A stretch of DNA of 39,295 bases from Alphaproteobacteria bacterium (GTDB taxonomy: Bacteria > Pseudomonadota > Alphaproteobacteria > Caulobacterales > Parvularculaceae): contig JAADIQ010000071.1 in NCBI GenBank assembly GCA_013151255.1, positions 1-39,295 on the forward strand, in the 5' to 3' direction. Numbering within the stretch: position 1 is the stretch's first letter; every line of letters starts with the position of its first letter. Below are positions 7,934-14,744 of this stretch, piece after piece. The notes under the pieces are model-generated. The model was not told the DNA's origin, ran no database searches, and saw nothing but the letters and a program-made list of their open reading frames with translations. The position numbers and the translations under genes are program-made.

Positions 7934-9994
7934 ATGCCCCAACAAGCCTATGAGCAGCGGACGAATTGTAAATTGTCAAACCTCTCGTCGTCAGACCAAC
8001 GCATCGGGCTTTTGAAAATTGGCGACTTTTTGATCGACCCGGCCGCCACTTCTATATCAGGCCCGTCGGGCGTCGTTCATATCGAGCCGAAGATTATGGA
8101 GGTGTTGCTCACCCTATGTGAGAACGTCGGCGAGGTTGTGACGCGAGAAACCCTTATTGAGAAAATCTGGCGGGTTGAGTATGGCGGCGATGAAAGCCTG
8201 ACGCGGGCGATTTCTATTTTGCGTAAGGCATTTCATGATGATCGCGGCGCGCGGCGCCTGATTGAGACGATCCCGAAGCGAGGCTACAGATTGACGGTGC
8301 CGGTTGCGCCGGCGGACGGTGCGGATATGAAATCCGACGACCGCCAGGGCGAGGCTATCGGCGTGCGCAACATTGACACCGCATGGCGCTGGTTGTCGCA
8401 ATTAAACAGAACGTCCAAGCTAGCTGTATACGCATCGTTGATTGCCATTCTATTGATTTTCGGGTTCGTGTTGTTTTTCGGATGGTTCATGTCGGCGCCG
8501 CAAACTAAAAATTCCGTCGTCGTCTTGCCATTCGTTGCTCTTTCGTCTGGCGAAGATGACGGTTATTTCGCCGATGGGCTGACGGAAGAAGTATTAAATT
8601 CGCTGGCGGCATTGCCAGAACTAAACGTAACCGCGCGCATGTCGTCATTTTACTACAAGGGCAAAAAGGCGCCGCTAAACGAAATTGCCAAGGCGCTTGA
8701 TGTGGCCCACATAGTTGAAGGGTCTGTGCGCCGCACCAAAGACGATGTGCGCGTGACGGTGAAACTCATTCGCGCCGCTGACGGGTTCCAGTTATGGTCC
8801 AAGGCCTATGACCGGCCGCGCCAAAATGTTTTAGAAATTCAGTCGGACATTGCGGAGAAAATTGCACAGTCGCTTGATGTCGTCCTCGACAACAACAAAA
8901 GAATGGCGATGGAAAATGCAGGATTGCGGAACGTTGAAGCGTTTGTTGCGTATCAAAAAGCTGAAGTTTTGCATATCAAGGCGCATGGCGAGCTGCCTCA
9001 AATCCCGACGCTTATCGAAGCCAATAAACTGTATGATAGAGTAACAAATCAAGTTCCGACCTATTGGCCGGCGCACTTTGTGAAGACAGACCTTTACACG
9101 CACATATTGCTCAATGCGGCCTCGGGCGAAAGTCAGCCGGATGTTTCGTCCGCTTTGATTGAAGACGCAGGTAGCCGGTTGGCTAAGATTCTTGAAGTTT
9201 CTTATCAGAACGCGCGCGATGATGAAAAGCGCGCCTATGTCGGGATAGTGCAAACATTGTTCTCCGATGATTGGGCAGACGCAGGCGATTATTTAGACCG
9301 CGTCTTTAGGCTGACTGAATGCGGCAGGTATGAGCAGTGGCTTCAGGTGCTGGCGGTGCCGTTTGGCCGCGCCGAGCAAGCACATCAGTTTTATATGGAT
9401 ATCACCGAATGCGATCCGCATACGACACTTATGTGGATTAACGCCGCCATGGCGAGTTTGTTCGTTGATGAGGCGCAACAGGCGCTTGCAATTATCGAGA
9501 ATTCGAAAAAGAAAGTTGACTTCAGCCCCCTGCTGGAGCGGACCCGGTTTGAGGCGTTGCTGGCGGCCGGCCGGTTTGAGGAAGCTAATCAAACGCTCCA
9601 AAATCTTTCCGGACGAGTGCGTATAATCGAGCAAATCGGGTTGCATGCCGCGCTGGGCGAGGGCGCCGCCGCAAAGCAGCTAGCCGAGGCGCTTTATCAA
9701 CAAAGCAGTGAGATTTCATCGGCAGAGCTTGCCGCACCGCTTGGCAACCGTGCTGACGCCCTAATATTGTCCATTGCGCCGCTCCTTGGCGAGCGCGATG
9801 CGGCAAACGCGGCGGCGGCCAGGATTGACGCGCGGCCATTTGGGTCGGCGCGTCTGGCGCTTGCTGTTTATGAATGCTTGTGCGGCGCACCGTTTGACCT
9901 TGAGGCGACGCCGAATTTTGCAGCGAGGGTAGACGAGGCGGGGTTTGCATGGCCGCCGGTCTCGCCGATCAATTATCCTTTGAAAGATTGGTAA
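7934..9994 (+). CDS. CadC-like membrane-bound winged-helix regulator with TolB-like and TPR-like region
   Basis: 686 residues. Residues ~24-123 are an OmpR/PhoB-type winged helix (EPKIMEVLLTLCENVGEVVT, LTRAISILRKAF, TIPKRGYRL). A transmembrane helix lies at about 163-187. Residues ~193-320 form the FlgO/TolB-N-like domain that commonly follows this architecture (VVLPFVALSSGEDDGYFADG). The remainder is helical and repeat-like. Proteins of this design sense a periplasmic or metabolic signal and activate genes while anchored in the membrane. It is divergent from urcA, which is the obvious candidate target (inference). Start ATG 7934 has only a weak RBS. Confidence 0.82.
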   Translation: MPQQAYEQRTNCKLSNLSSSDQRIGLLKIGDFLIDPAATSISGPSGVVHIEPKIMEVLLTLCENVGEVVTRETLIEKIWRVEYGGDESLTRAISILRKAFHDDRGARRLIETIPKRGYRLTVPVAPADGADMKSDDRQGEAIGVRNIDTAWRWLSQLNRTSKLAVYASLIAILLIFGFVLFFGWFMSAPQTKNSVVVLPFVALSSGEDDGYFADGLTEEVLNSLAALPELNVTARMSSFYYKGKKAPLNEIAKALDVAHIVEGSVRRTKDDVRVTVKLIRAADGFQLWSKAYDRPRQNVLEIQSDIAEKIAQSLDVVLDNNKRMAMENAGLRNVEAFVAYQKAEVLHIKAHGELPQIPTLIEANKLYDRVTNQVPTYWPAHFVKTDLYTHILLNAASGESQPDVSSALIEDAGSRLAKILEVSYQNARDDEKRAYVGIVQTLFSDDWADAGDYLDRVFRLTECGRYEQWLQVLAVPFGRAEQAHQFYMDITECDPHTTLMWINAAMASLFVDEAQQALAIIENSKKKVDFSPLLERTRFEALLAAGRFEEANQTLQNLSGRVRIIEQIGLHAALGEGAAAKQLAEALYQQSSEISSAELAAPLGNRADALILSIAPLLGERDAANAAAARIDARPFGSARLALAVYECLCGAPFDLEATPNFAARVDEAGFAWPPVSPINYPLKDW

Positions 9995-10134
9995 GCCCCG
10001 CTTGCGGCGGCCATCGGCGACAACGCCATAGCTAAGGCCTTTGCTTATCCGCAAAGATTCTCGCCCAAGGGGAAATTAACCATACCGTTCGCCTAAAGAA
10101 TGTTTTTTACAGCGCCCTATTTTCGATCGGTTTG

Positions 10135-10154
10135 AACGCCCCATATGAGGCGTT
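10135..10154 (+). promoter_or_regulatory. Hairpin covering the RBS of the methyltransferase gene
   Basis: AACGCC at 10135-10140 pairs with GGCGTT at 10149-10154, directly abutting ATG 10155. The SD-like GAGG lies within the hairpin, so translation could be damped by RNA structure or by a bound protein. Confidence 0.4.
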
Positions 10155-10676
10155 ATGAAAAATTCAGTTTTATATAGCTCGCTGAGCGATCTCTGGGGCA
10201 CGCCGCCAGAGCTGTTTCGGCTGCTCGATGAAGTCTATGACTTTCAACTCGACGCGGCGTCAACAAAACAAAACCGGCTTTGCAAGAACCATTTCACCCG
10301 CGATGATGATGGCCTGGCGCAAGACTGGAGCGGGTATCGCCGCATCTGGCTGAACCCGCCTTATGGCCGCACCATCGGCGCATGGATGCAGAAAGCCTAT
10401 GAGGAAAGCCAAAAAGGATGCCTCGTTGTGTGTCTTGTGCCGGCCCGCGTCGACACCCGATGGTGGCATGACTGGGTGCAGAACAAGGCGCAGGTGACTT
10501 TCATAAAAGGACGGCTTAGATTCATCCGCTATAGCGATGGCAGCGACGCCCGCGGCGGCGGCGCGCCGTTCCCATCGGCGCTGGTGATTTATGAACCGAA
10601 CCTTTCTCGCCGCATTGATTATTCTTTCTTGCCTCTGGAGCGCAAACGCTACCGCCCAATCTTATCTTTCGGATAA
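10155..10676 (+). CDS. Phage-type DNA N6-adenine methyltransferase (Dam-like)
   Basis: 173 residues. The N-terminus LWGTPPELFRLLDEVYDF and DAAST are typical of phage-encoded DNA N6-adenine methyltransferases. NPPY at residues 67-70 is the catalytic motif of N6-adenine enzymes, and VPARVDTRWWHD and GGGAPFPSALVIY are further family blocks. It should transfer a methyl group from SAM to adenine in a short DNA site; GATC is plausible for the family but not shown. The last ~85 bp overlap the next gene in another frame. It stands alone outside a prophage, probably a captured phage gene. Confidence 0.85.
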   Translation: MKNSVLYSSLSDLWGTPPELFRLLDEVYDFQLDAASTKQNRLCKNHFTRDDDGLAQDWSGYRRIWLNPPYGRTIGAWMQKAYEESQKGCLVVCLVPARVDTRWWHDWVQNKAQVTFIKGRLRFIRYSDGSDARGGGAPFPSALVIYEPNLSRRIDYSFLPLERKRYRPILSFG

Positions 10677-11307
10677 GGCGCAAGTTTCCGCGCGCGAGGG
10701 TGTGCAGAGTATAATTCGATCGCCTTCGCGATCAGCGCGCGAGGGCGCGCAGAGTATAATTCGATCGCCTTCGCGATCCGCGCGCGAAGGCGCGCAAACA
10801 ATAATTCGATCGCCTTCGCGATCCGCGCGCGAAGGCGCGCAAACAATAATTCGATCGCCTTCGCGATCGGGGCGGAGGCTGGAGCAGGAAGTCGAAACGC
10901 GCCTGCGCCAGTTCGGTATTGAGATTATCGAGGCAAAAGACTGGGAGGAGGCGCGGCTCCATCGAGACCCGAACATGACGGCGGTTATCAAAAACGCGCC
11001 TTATGTGTCGATCTATGGCCATCGCGCGCGCATCGAGTTTTTGCTGTTGCATCAGGGCCGGCAAATCCTCATCGAAGTGAAACGCCAGCGCTCGCCCGGC
11101 TCTACCGATGAGAAGCTGCCTTATGTTTATGAAAATGCGTTAGCGAATTTGGCGCTGGGTCGAGAATTTGTGCTTATCGTGGAGGGCGAAGGCTGGAGGC
11201 CCGGCGCGATCACCTGGATCAAAACCAAGGCGGCGGAAACGAAGAATTTTACCGTTTTCCATCCCCCGCAATTTTACCAGTGGATAGATGCGCAGATCGC
11301 GCACTAG
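10591..11307 (+). CDS. Predicted PD-(D/E)XK nuclease-superfamily protein with 4 x 15-residue repeat
   Basis: 238 residues if started at ATG 10591. The first 23 residues resemble a signal peptide (hydrophobic stretch, then ANATAQ), although they overlap the methyltransferase in another frame. Residues ~33-93 are four copies of a 15-residue unit SAREGAQSIIRSPSR encoded by a 45-bp tandem repeat. From residue 95 a PD-(D/E)XK-like domain follows: ARIEF (E149), then a strand and EVKRQ (E162-x-K164), then STDEKLPYVYENALAN, which matches small phage nuclease-superfamily proteins. An exported nuclease would be odd, so the true start may lie after the repeats. Activity is inferred from the motif only. 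Confidence 0.7.
   Translation: MNRTFLAALIILSCLWSANATAQSYLSDKAQVSAREGVQSIIRSPSRSAREGAQSIIRSPSRSAREGAQTIIRSPSRSAREGAQTIIRSPSRSGRRLEQEVETRLRQFGIEIIEAKDWEEARLHRDPNMTAVIKNAPYVSIYGHRARIEFLLLHQGRQILIEVKRQRSPGSTDEKLPYVYENALANLALGREFVLIVEGEGWRPGAITWIKTKAAETKNFTVFHPPQFYQWIDAQIAH
10690..10869 (+). repeat. 45-bp tandem repeat x4, GATC-rich with two hairpins per unit
   Basis: Four head-to-tail copies with an exact 45-bp period; the element ATAATTCGATCG starts at 10711, 10756, 10801 and 10846. Each unit contains GATCGC-CTTC-GCGATC and a GC-only arm, GCGCGC-GAAG-GCGCGC in copies 3 and 4. It carries two GATC sites per unit, eight in 151 bp. The period is a multiple of three, so copy number can change without breaking the overlapping gene. 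Confidence 0.9.
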
Positions 11308-11344
11308 AGTAAATCCGAGTTACATTGAATCACGGATTTGCTCT
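11306..11344. terminator. Stem-loop after the nuclease gene
   Basis: AGAGTAAATCCG (11306-11317) pairs with CGGATTTGCTCT (11333-11344) with one mismatch. It overlaps the stop codon and could act as a terminator or be the first arm of the adjacent palindromic repeat. There is no clear T-tract. Confidence 0.45.
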
Positions 11345-11425
11345 AGATTCTTTGTTTGTCGCATTTCTATCGGAGTTGAAAGTGAATAGCTTTCAACGCG
11401 TCACACTTATCCGGAAATGCTCTAG
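11341..11425. repeat. Interspersed palindromic repeat (alphaproteobacterial CTCTAG-ended type)
   Basis: Bounded by CTCTAG on both sides. Inside are nested perfect arms: GCATTTC (11361-11367) with GAAATGC (11414-11420), and GTTGAAAG (11375-11382) with CTTTCAAC (11390-11397). The CTCTAGATTCTTTGTTTGTC edge resembles a palindromic intergenic element known from many alphaproteobacterial genomes, recalled from memory and not searched here. Confidence 0.65.
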
Positions 11426-11714
11426 CGATAGCCGATCGCCCCGATTTCGATTGCGGCGCTAGATTTCCCCAGGCCAAAACCGGCTGCGGCATCTTTTCAG
11501 TGCGGCAAGCCGTTGATTTTTGCGCGGAATCTGCGAAATTCACTGTCCTTCCGCGAGGCTTTCATTTCTTGCGTCATTGTCTCTTGCGTCATTCTCAAGC
11601 CGTCGGTTGTTATTGCGTAACGGGCCGACTCGTATTGCGGTGTCTTTACTAGATTTTTTGCCCGTTGGGGCGGGTGGCGCGAGGCTTTTCGGGGTCTCAA
11701 AAAAAGCAGGGTCG
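11426..11714 (+). other. Intergenic leader of the mrp operon
   Basis: No convincing gene is seen here; open frames on both strands are short and unconserved-looking. It must contain the mrp promoter. One noticeable item is a direct repeat TCTTGCGTCATT at 11568-11579 and 11582-11593, a 14-bp period that could be a half-site pair for a regulator. Confidence 0.4.
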
Positions 11715-12197
11715 ATGGGGCGATTTATCATTCTGGTTATAGCGCTTGCGGTGATTTGGCTTGCGCTGTCTGGCTATTTCGACAAACCGCTGCTGCTCGG
11801 TTTCGGCGCGGCCTCGGTGCTGTTCGCTGCTTTTCTGGCGCGCCGCGCCAAGGTTCTCGACGCCGAAGGCGTGCCGCTGAGCGTCTTTCCCGGCATTTTG
11901 GGCTATATGCTCTGGCTGACTTTCGAGATCGGCAAGGCCAATCTGATGGTTGCGCGCCAGGCGCTGGCGGTGGAGCCGAAGCTGTCGCCGCGGCTGTTTC
12001 TTGTCCCCAATCCGCCGCGCTCGACGCTCGGCAAGGTGATTTTCGCCAATTCGATTACGCTGACGCCCGGCACGGTGAGCATCGATTTGCGCGAGGATGA
12101 AATCCTGGTGCACGGGCTCACCGATGAATTATGCGACGAGGCCGGTATCAAGGCGATGGGCGAGCGGGTTGCAAAGCTTGAGCGGGGGCAGGCATGA
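11715..12197 (+). CDS. mrpE: Na+/H+ antiporter subunit E (MrpE/MnhE)
   Basis: 160 residues with two N-terminal membrane helices and a third around FPGILGYMLWLTFEIGKANL. A cytoplasmic C-terminal domain carries the family blocks ANSITLTPGTVSIDL and LVHGLTDE. MrpE is an accessory subunit of the multi-subunit monovalent cation/proton antiporter in the inner membrane. The open frame extends to 11520, but ATG 11715 gives the normal length and starts at the first helix. It opens the operon; its stop overlaps mrpF by 4 bp (ATGA). Confidence 0.93.
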   Translation: MGRFIILVIALAVIWLALSGYFDKPLLLGFGAASVLFAAFLARRAKVLDAEGVPLSVFPGILGYMLWLTFEIGKANLMVARQALAVEPKLSPRLFLVPNPPRSTLGKVIFANSITLTPGTVSIDLREDEILVHGLTDELCDEAGIKAMGERVAKLERGQA

Positions 12198-12511
12198 CGA
12201 TGTTCGCCGTTGCAACCACCGCGATTGTCATCGCCATGGTTCTGGCGCTTGTCCGCGCGATTGCCGGGCCGTCGCTCTATGACCGGGTGCTGGCGGGCAA
12301 TTCCTTCGGCACCAAGACGGTATTGCTGATCGGGCTGATGGGTTTTTTAACCGGCCGCCCGGATTTTCTCGATATTGCGTTGCTTTATGCGCTGATAAAC
12401 TTCACCGGAACGCTGGCGATTTTGCGGTTCTTCTCCTATCGCAAGCCGTCGCGCGCCTGCGCTGCGCCAACCCAAAAAGCCGCGCCGTCACAGAAAGAAG
12501 GCGCGCCATGA
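12194..12511 (+). CDS. mrpF: Antiporter subunit F (MrpF)
   Basis: 105 residues and three membrane helices. The family-typical AIAGPSLYDRVLAGNSFGTK lies after helix 1, and DIALLYALINFTGTLAILRFF after helix 2. It is a small integral subunit of the Mrp antiporter. The C-terminal ~20 residues are Ala/Pro/Lys-rich and extra. It overlaps both mrpE and mrpG by 4 bp, indicating translational coupling. Confidence 0.92.
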   Translation: MTMFAVATTAIVIAMVLALVRAIAGPSLYDRVLAGNSFGTKTVLLIGLMGFLTGRPDFLDIALLYALINFTGTLAILRFFSYRKPSRACAAPTQKAAPSQKEGAP

Positions 12512-12849
12512 TCGACTGGTTGTTGGTGCGCGATATTGCTTCCTGGGCGCTCATCCTGCTCGGCAGCGCCGCCGTTGTCACCGGCGCGCTCGGCCTGGTG
12601 CGGTTTCCTGATTTCTACACTAGGCTCCATGCCGCCGGCGTTACCGATACGGCCGGCGCGGAGCTGATTATCTTCGGCATGATGTTGCAGGCGCCGACAT
12701 GGATTGTCGTCGCCAAGCTCGGCTTCATCGCGGTGTTTTTAGGCCTCACCTCGCCGGTGGCGACCCATGCGATTGCCCATGCGGCGTGGATGGTTGGCTT
12801 CCGGCCGCTGGTCGGCGCGCGCTTGCGCTATGACGAGGACAGCGAATGA
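12508..12849 (+). CDS. mrpG: Antiporter subunit G (MrpG)
   Basis: 113 residues and three membrane helices. GLVRFPDFYTRLHAAGVTDT is the MrpG/MnhG signature, followed by GAELIIFGMML and the SPVATHAIAHAAW motif. It is a small membrane subunit of the Mrp complex. It overlaps the next gene by 4 bp. Confidence 0.93.
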   Translation: MIDWLLVRDIASWALILLGSAAVVTGALGLVRFPDFYTRLHAAGVTDTAGAELIIFGMMLQAPTWIVVAKLGFIAVFLGLTSPVATHAIAHAAWMVGFRPLVGARLRYDEDSE

Positions 12850-13496
12850 GTGATTTCACCGCCCATATCAGCCCGATTGTGCTGCTCGACGTGTCGCTGT
12901 TAACGATGCTGATTATCGTCGCCTTTGCAATGCTCCGTTCACGGCATTTATTCGCCGTGGTGATGCTGTCGGGGATTTTTTCGCTGCTCTCGGCGGCGTT
13001 CTTTGTCTCGCTGGATGCGGTCGATGTCGCTTTTACCGAGGCGGCGGTGGGCGCAGGCATTTCCACGGTGTTGATGCTGGGCGGCATGTTGCTGACGGCG
13101 CGGCGGGAAAAACCAGCCGCCAAAGGCCGCGCGCCGGTGGCGCTGGCGGTAGTGCTGGCGACCGGTGCGGCGCTGATTTACGCAACCACCGACATGCCGG
13201 CCTTTGGCGATCCGAATTCGCCGGCGAACTCCTATGTGGGCCAACTTTATGTGGAGAAAACGCCGAACGATATCGCGGTTCCGAACATCGTCACCGCGGT
13301 GCTGGCGAGCTATCGGGGGTTTGACACGCTGGGCGAGGTCATGGTGATTTTCACCGCCGGGATTGCGGTGATTTTGCTGCTCGGCGCGGGTTCGGGACGC
13401 GGCGGACGCAAGGTTGCTGATCGCGCAGTGTCCGGTCAAGAGGGGTCGGGTCACGACAGCTCTGACCATGAAACCTCCGACAAGGGAGGCAAATAA
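12846..13496 (+). CDS. MbhD/DUF4040-type antiporter subunit (equivalent of the MrpA C-terminal part)
   Basis: 216 residues with about six helices. The DUF4040 (MbhD) block is AVVMLSGIFSLLSAAFFVSL then DAVDVAFTEAAVGAGISTV. The second half contains PNIVTAVLASYRGFDTLGE, the region normally found at the MrpA C-terminus/MbhE. In seven-gene Mrp operons these segments belong to the large MrpA; here they form a separate protein, as in hydrogenase-related (Mbh) antiporter modules. The C-terminal ~30 residues are polar (Ser/Asp/Gly). It shares one base with the following mrpB. Confidence 0.88.
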   Translation: MSDFTAHISPIVLLDVSLLTMLIIVAFAMLRSRHLFAVVMLSGIFSLLSAAFFVSLDAVDVAFTEAAVGAGISTVLMLGGMLLTARREKPAAKGRAPVALAVVLATGAALIYATTDMPAFGDPNSPANSYVGQLYVEKTPNDIAVPNIVTAVLASYRGFDTLGEVMVIFTAGIAVILLLGAGSGRGGRKVADRAVSGQEGSGHDSSDHETSDKGGK

Positions 13497-13936
13497 TGGA
13501 GCACGCAATATTACGGGTGACGACCAAAATCTTCTTTGCACCAATTATTCTCTATGCGCTCTACGTGCAGTTTCACGGTGATTACGGTCCCGGCGGCGGC
13601 TTTCAGGCGGGAATTATTTTCGCGGTGGCGTTCATTCTTCACGCCTTTTGCTTCGGCCTGGAAGAAACCAAAAAAGCGCTGCCGCAACGCGCGCTGATTG
13701 TCGCGATGGTTGTGGGTCTGTTGTTTTACGCCGGCACCGGCGTTGCGACGATGCTGCTTGGCGGCAATCTGCTTGCCTATGACGTTATCGTTCCGGGCTC
13801 GGCCCATAATGCCGGCCAGCATTACGGCATCTTGCTGGTTGAGTGGGGCGTTGGCGTCACTGTCGCCTCGACTATGCTGACGATTTTCTACCATTTCACC
13901 GGCCGCGAGCCGGATATCGATCAAGAGGACTGGTAG
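13496..13936 (+). CDS. mrpB: Antiporter subunit B (MrpB/MnhB)
   Basis: 146 residues and four membrane helices. The pattern QFHGDYGPGGGFQAGIIFA is the MnhB signature (GHNaPGGGFxGG equivalent), and HYGILLVEWGVGVTVASTML corresponds to the last helices. It is an inner-membrane subunit of the antiporter. It starts in the stop codon of the preceding gene and is followed after 4 bp by mrpC. Confidence 0.92.
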   Translation: MEHAILRVTTKIFFAPIILYALYVQFHGDYGPGGGFQAGIIFAVAFILHAFCFGLEETKKALPQRALIVAMVVGLLFYAGTGVATMLLGGNLLAYDVIVPGSAHNAGQHYGILLVEWGVGVTVASTMLTIFYHFTGREPDIDQEDW

Positions 13937-13940
13937 GCCC

Positions 13941-14744
13941 ATGGACGGTTGGATCGATTTCGTGCTCGGGCGCTATAATTACTGGATCGCCATCGTCTTG
14001 ATGATGACCGGGCTCTATATCGTTTATGAGCGCGGCAATCTGGTGAAGAAAGTGGTCGGGCTCAACCTGTTCCAGACCAGCGTGTTCATCTTCTACATCA
14101 CCATCGGCAAAATCGCCGGCGGCACCGCGCCGATTTATATTGACGGCGAGCTGGAGCATGGTGGGAGCGAGGGCGAAGCTGCGGGCGAGGGCGCCTTGCA
14201 TGAAGCGCCCGCCGACAGCGCTAACACGCTTGGCGATGCGACGCCGCCGGATATCACCGACAAGATCGACAACGCTACGCAAAGTCTGCACGGGAAAATC
14301 ACTAATGACTTTCCCGCCAATGATTTAAAAGCCGGGCTGGAAAGCCTTAAATCCCCCGCTGACGCAAGCGCTGGCGCTTCGTTGCATACGCCGCCGGATG
14401 TGGATGCCGGCAAAATCGCCAATGACGCGCTGGCTGCGGTTGAAAAACCGCCGGCCCTGGCGCTTGATCTTACCGACACAAGCCTGCACGGCCCCGACGC
14501 CGCCGCTAACGCAATGGGCGAAGCGGCGCATCAGGTGAGCGAAGTGATTTACACCAATCCGTTGCCGCATGTTTTAATCCTGACGGCGATTGTGGTCGGC
14601 GTTGCAACCACGGCGGTGGGGCTTGCGCTGGCGGTGCGCATTCGCGAAGCCTATGGGACGATTGAAGAAGACGAGTTGGAGGCGCTTGACCATATCGCTG
14701 AGTTTGGCGAGGGCCCTGTTGCGGGCGCGGGGACCGCATCATGA
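13941..14744 (+). CDS. mrpC: Antiporter subunit C (MrpC/NuoK-like) with large internal insertion
   Basis: 267 residues, more than twice the usual ~110-125. Helices 1 and 2 (residues ~13-60, GLYIVYERGNLVKKVVGLNL then QTSVFIFYITIG) and helix 3 (~208-233, NPLPHVLILTAIVVGVA) are standard MrpC/NuoK. Between them, residues ~70-201 are a hydrophilic Ala/Asp/Pro/Gly-rich segment with no recognisable domain, predicted to lie in the loop between helices 2 and 3. It is in frame, so the gene is probably functional. It overlaps mrpD by 4 bp. Confidence 0.9.
   Translation: MDGWIDFVLGRYNYWIAIVLMMTGLYIVYERGNLVKKVVGLNLFQTSVFIFYITIGKIAGGTAPIYIDGELEHGGSEGEAAGEGALHEAPADSANTLGDATPPDITDKIDNATQSLHGKITNDFPANDLKAGLESLKSPADASAGASLHTPPDVDAGKIANDALAAVEKPPALALDLTDTSLHGPDAAANAMGEAAHQVSEVIYTNPLPHVLILTAIVVGVATTAVGLALAVRIREAYGTIEEDELEALDHIAEFGEGPVAGAGTAS

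Noticed and set aside
10690-10869. Regular repeats as a CRISPR array
   Set aside because: The units are contiguous with no variable spacers, lie in a coding frame and have no cas genes nearby.
11520-11714. N-terminal extension of MrpE
   Set aside because: The open frame continues upstream, but the residues are unlike MrpE and the first membrane helix begins at ATG 11715.
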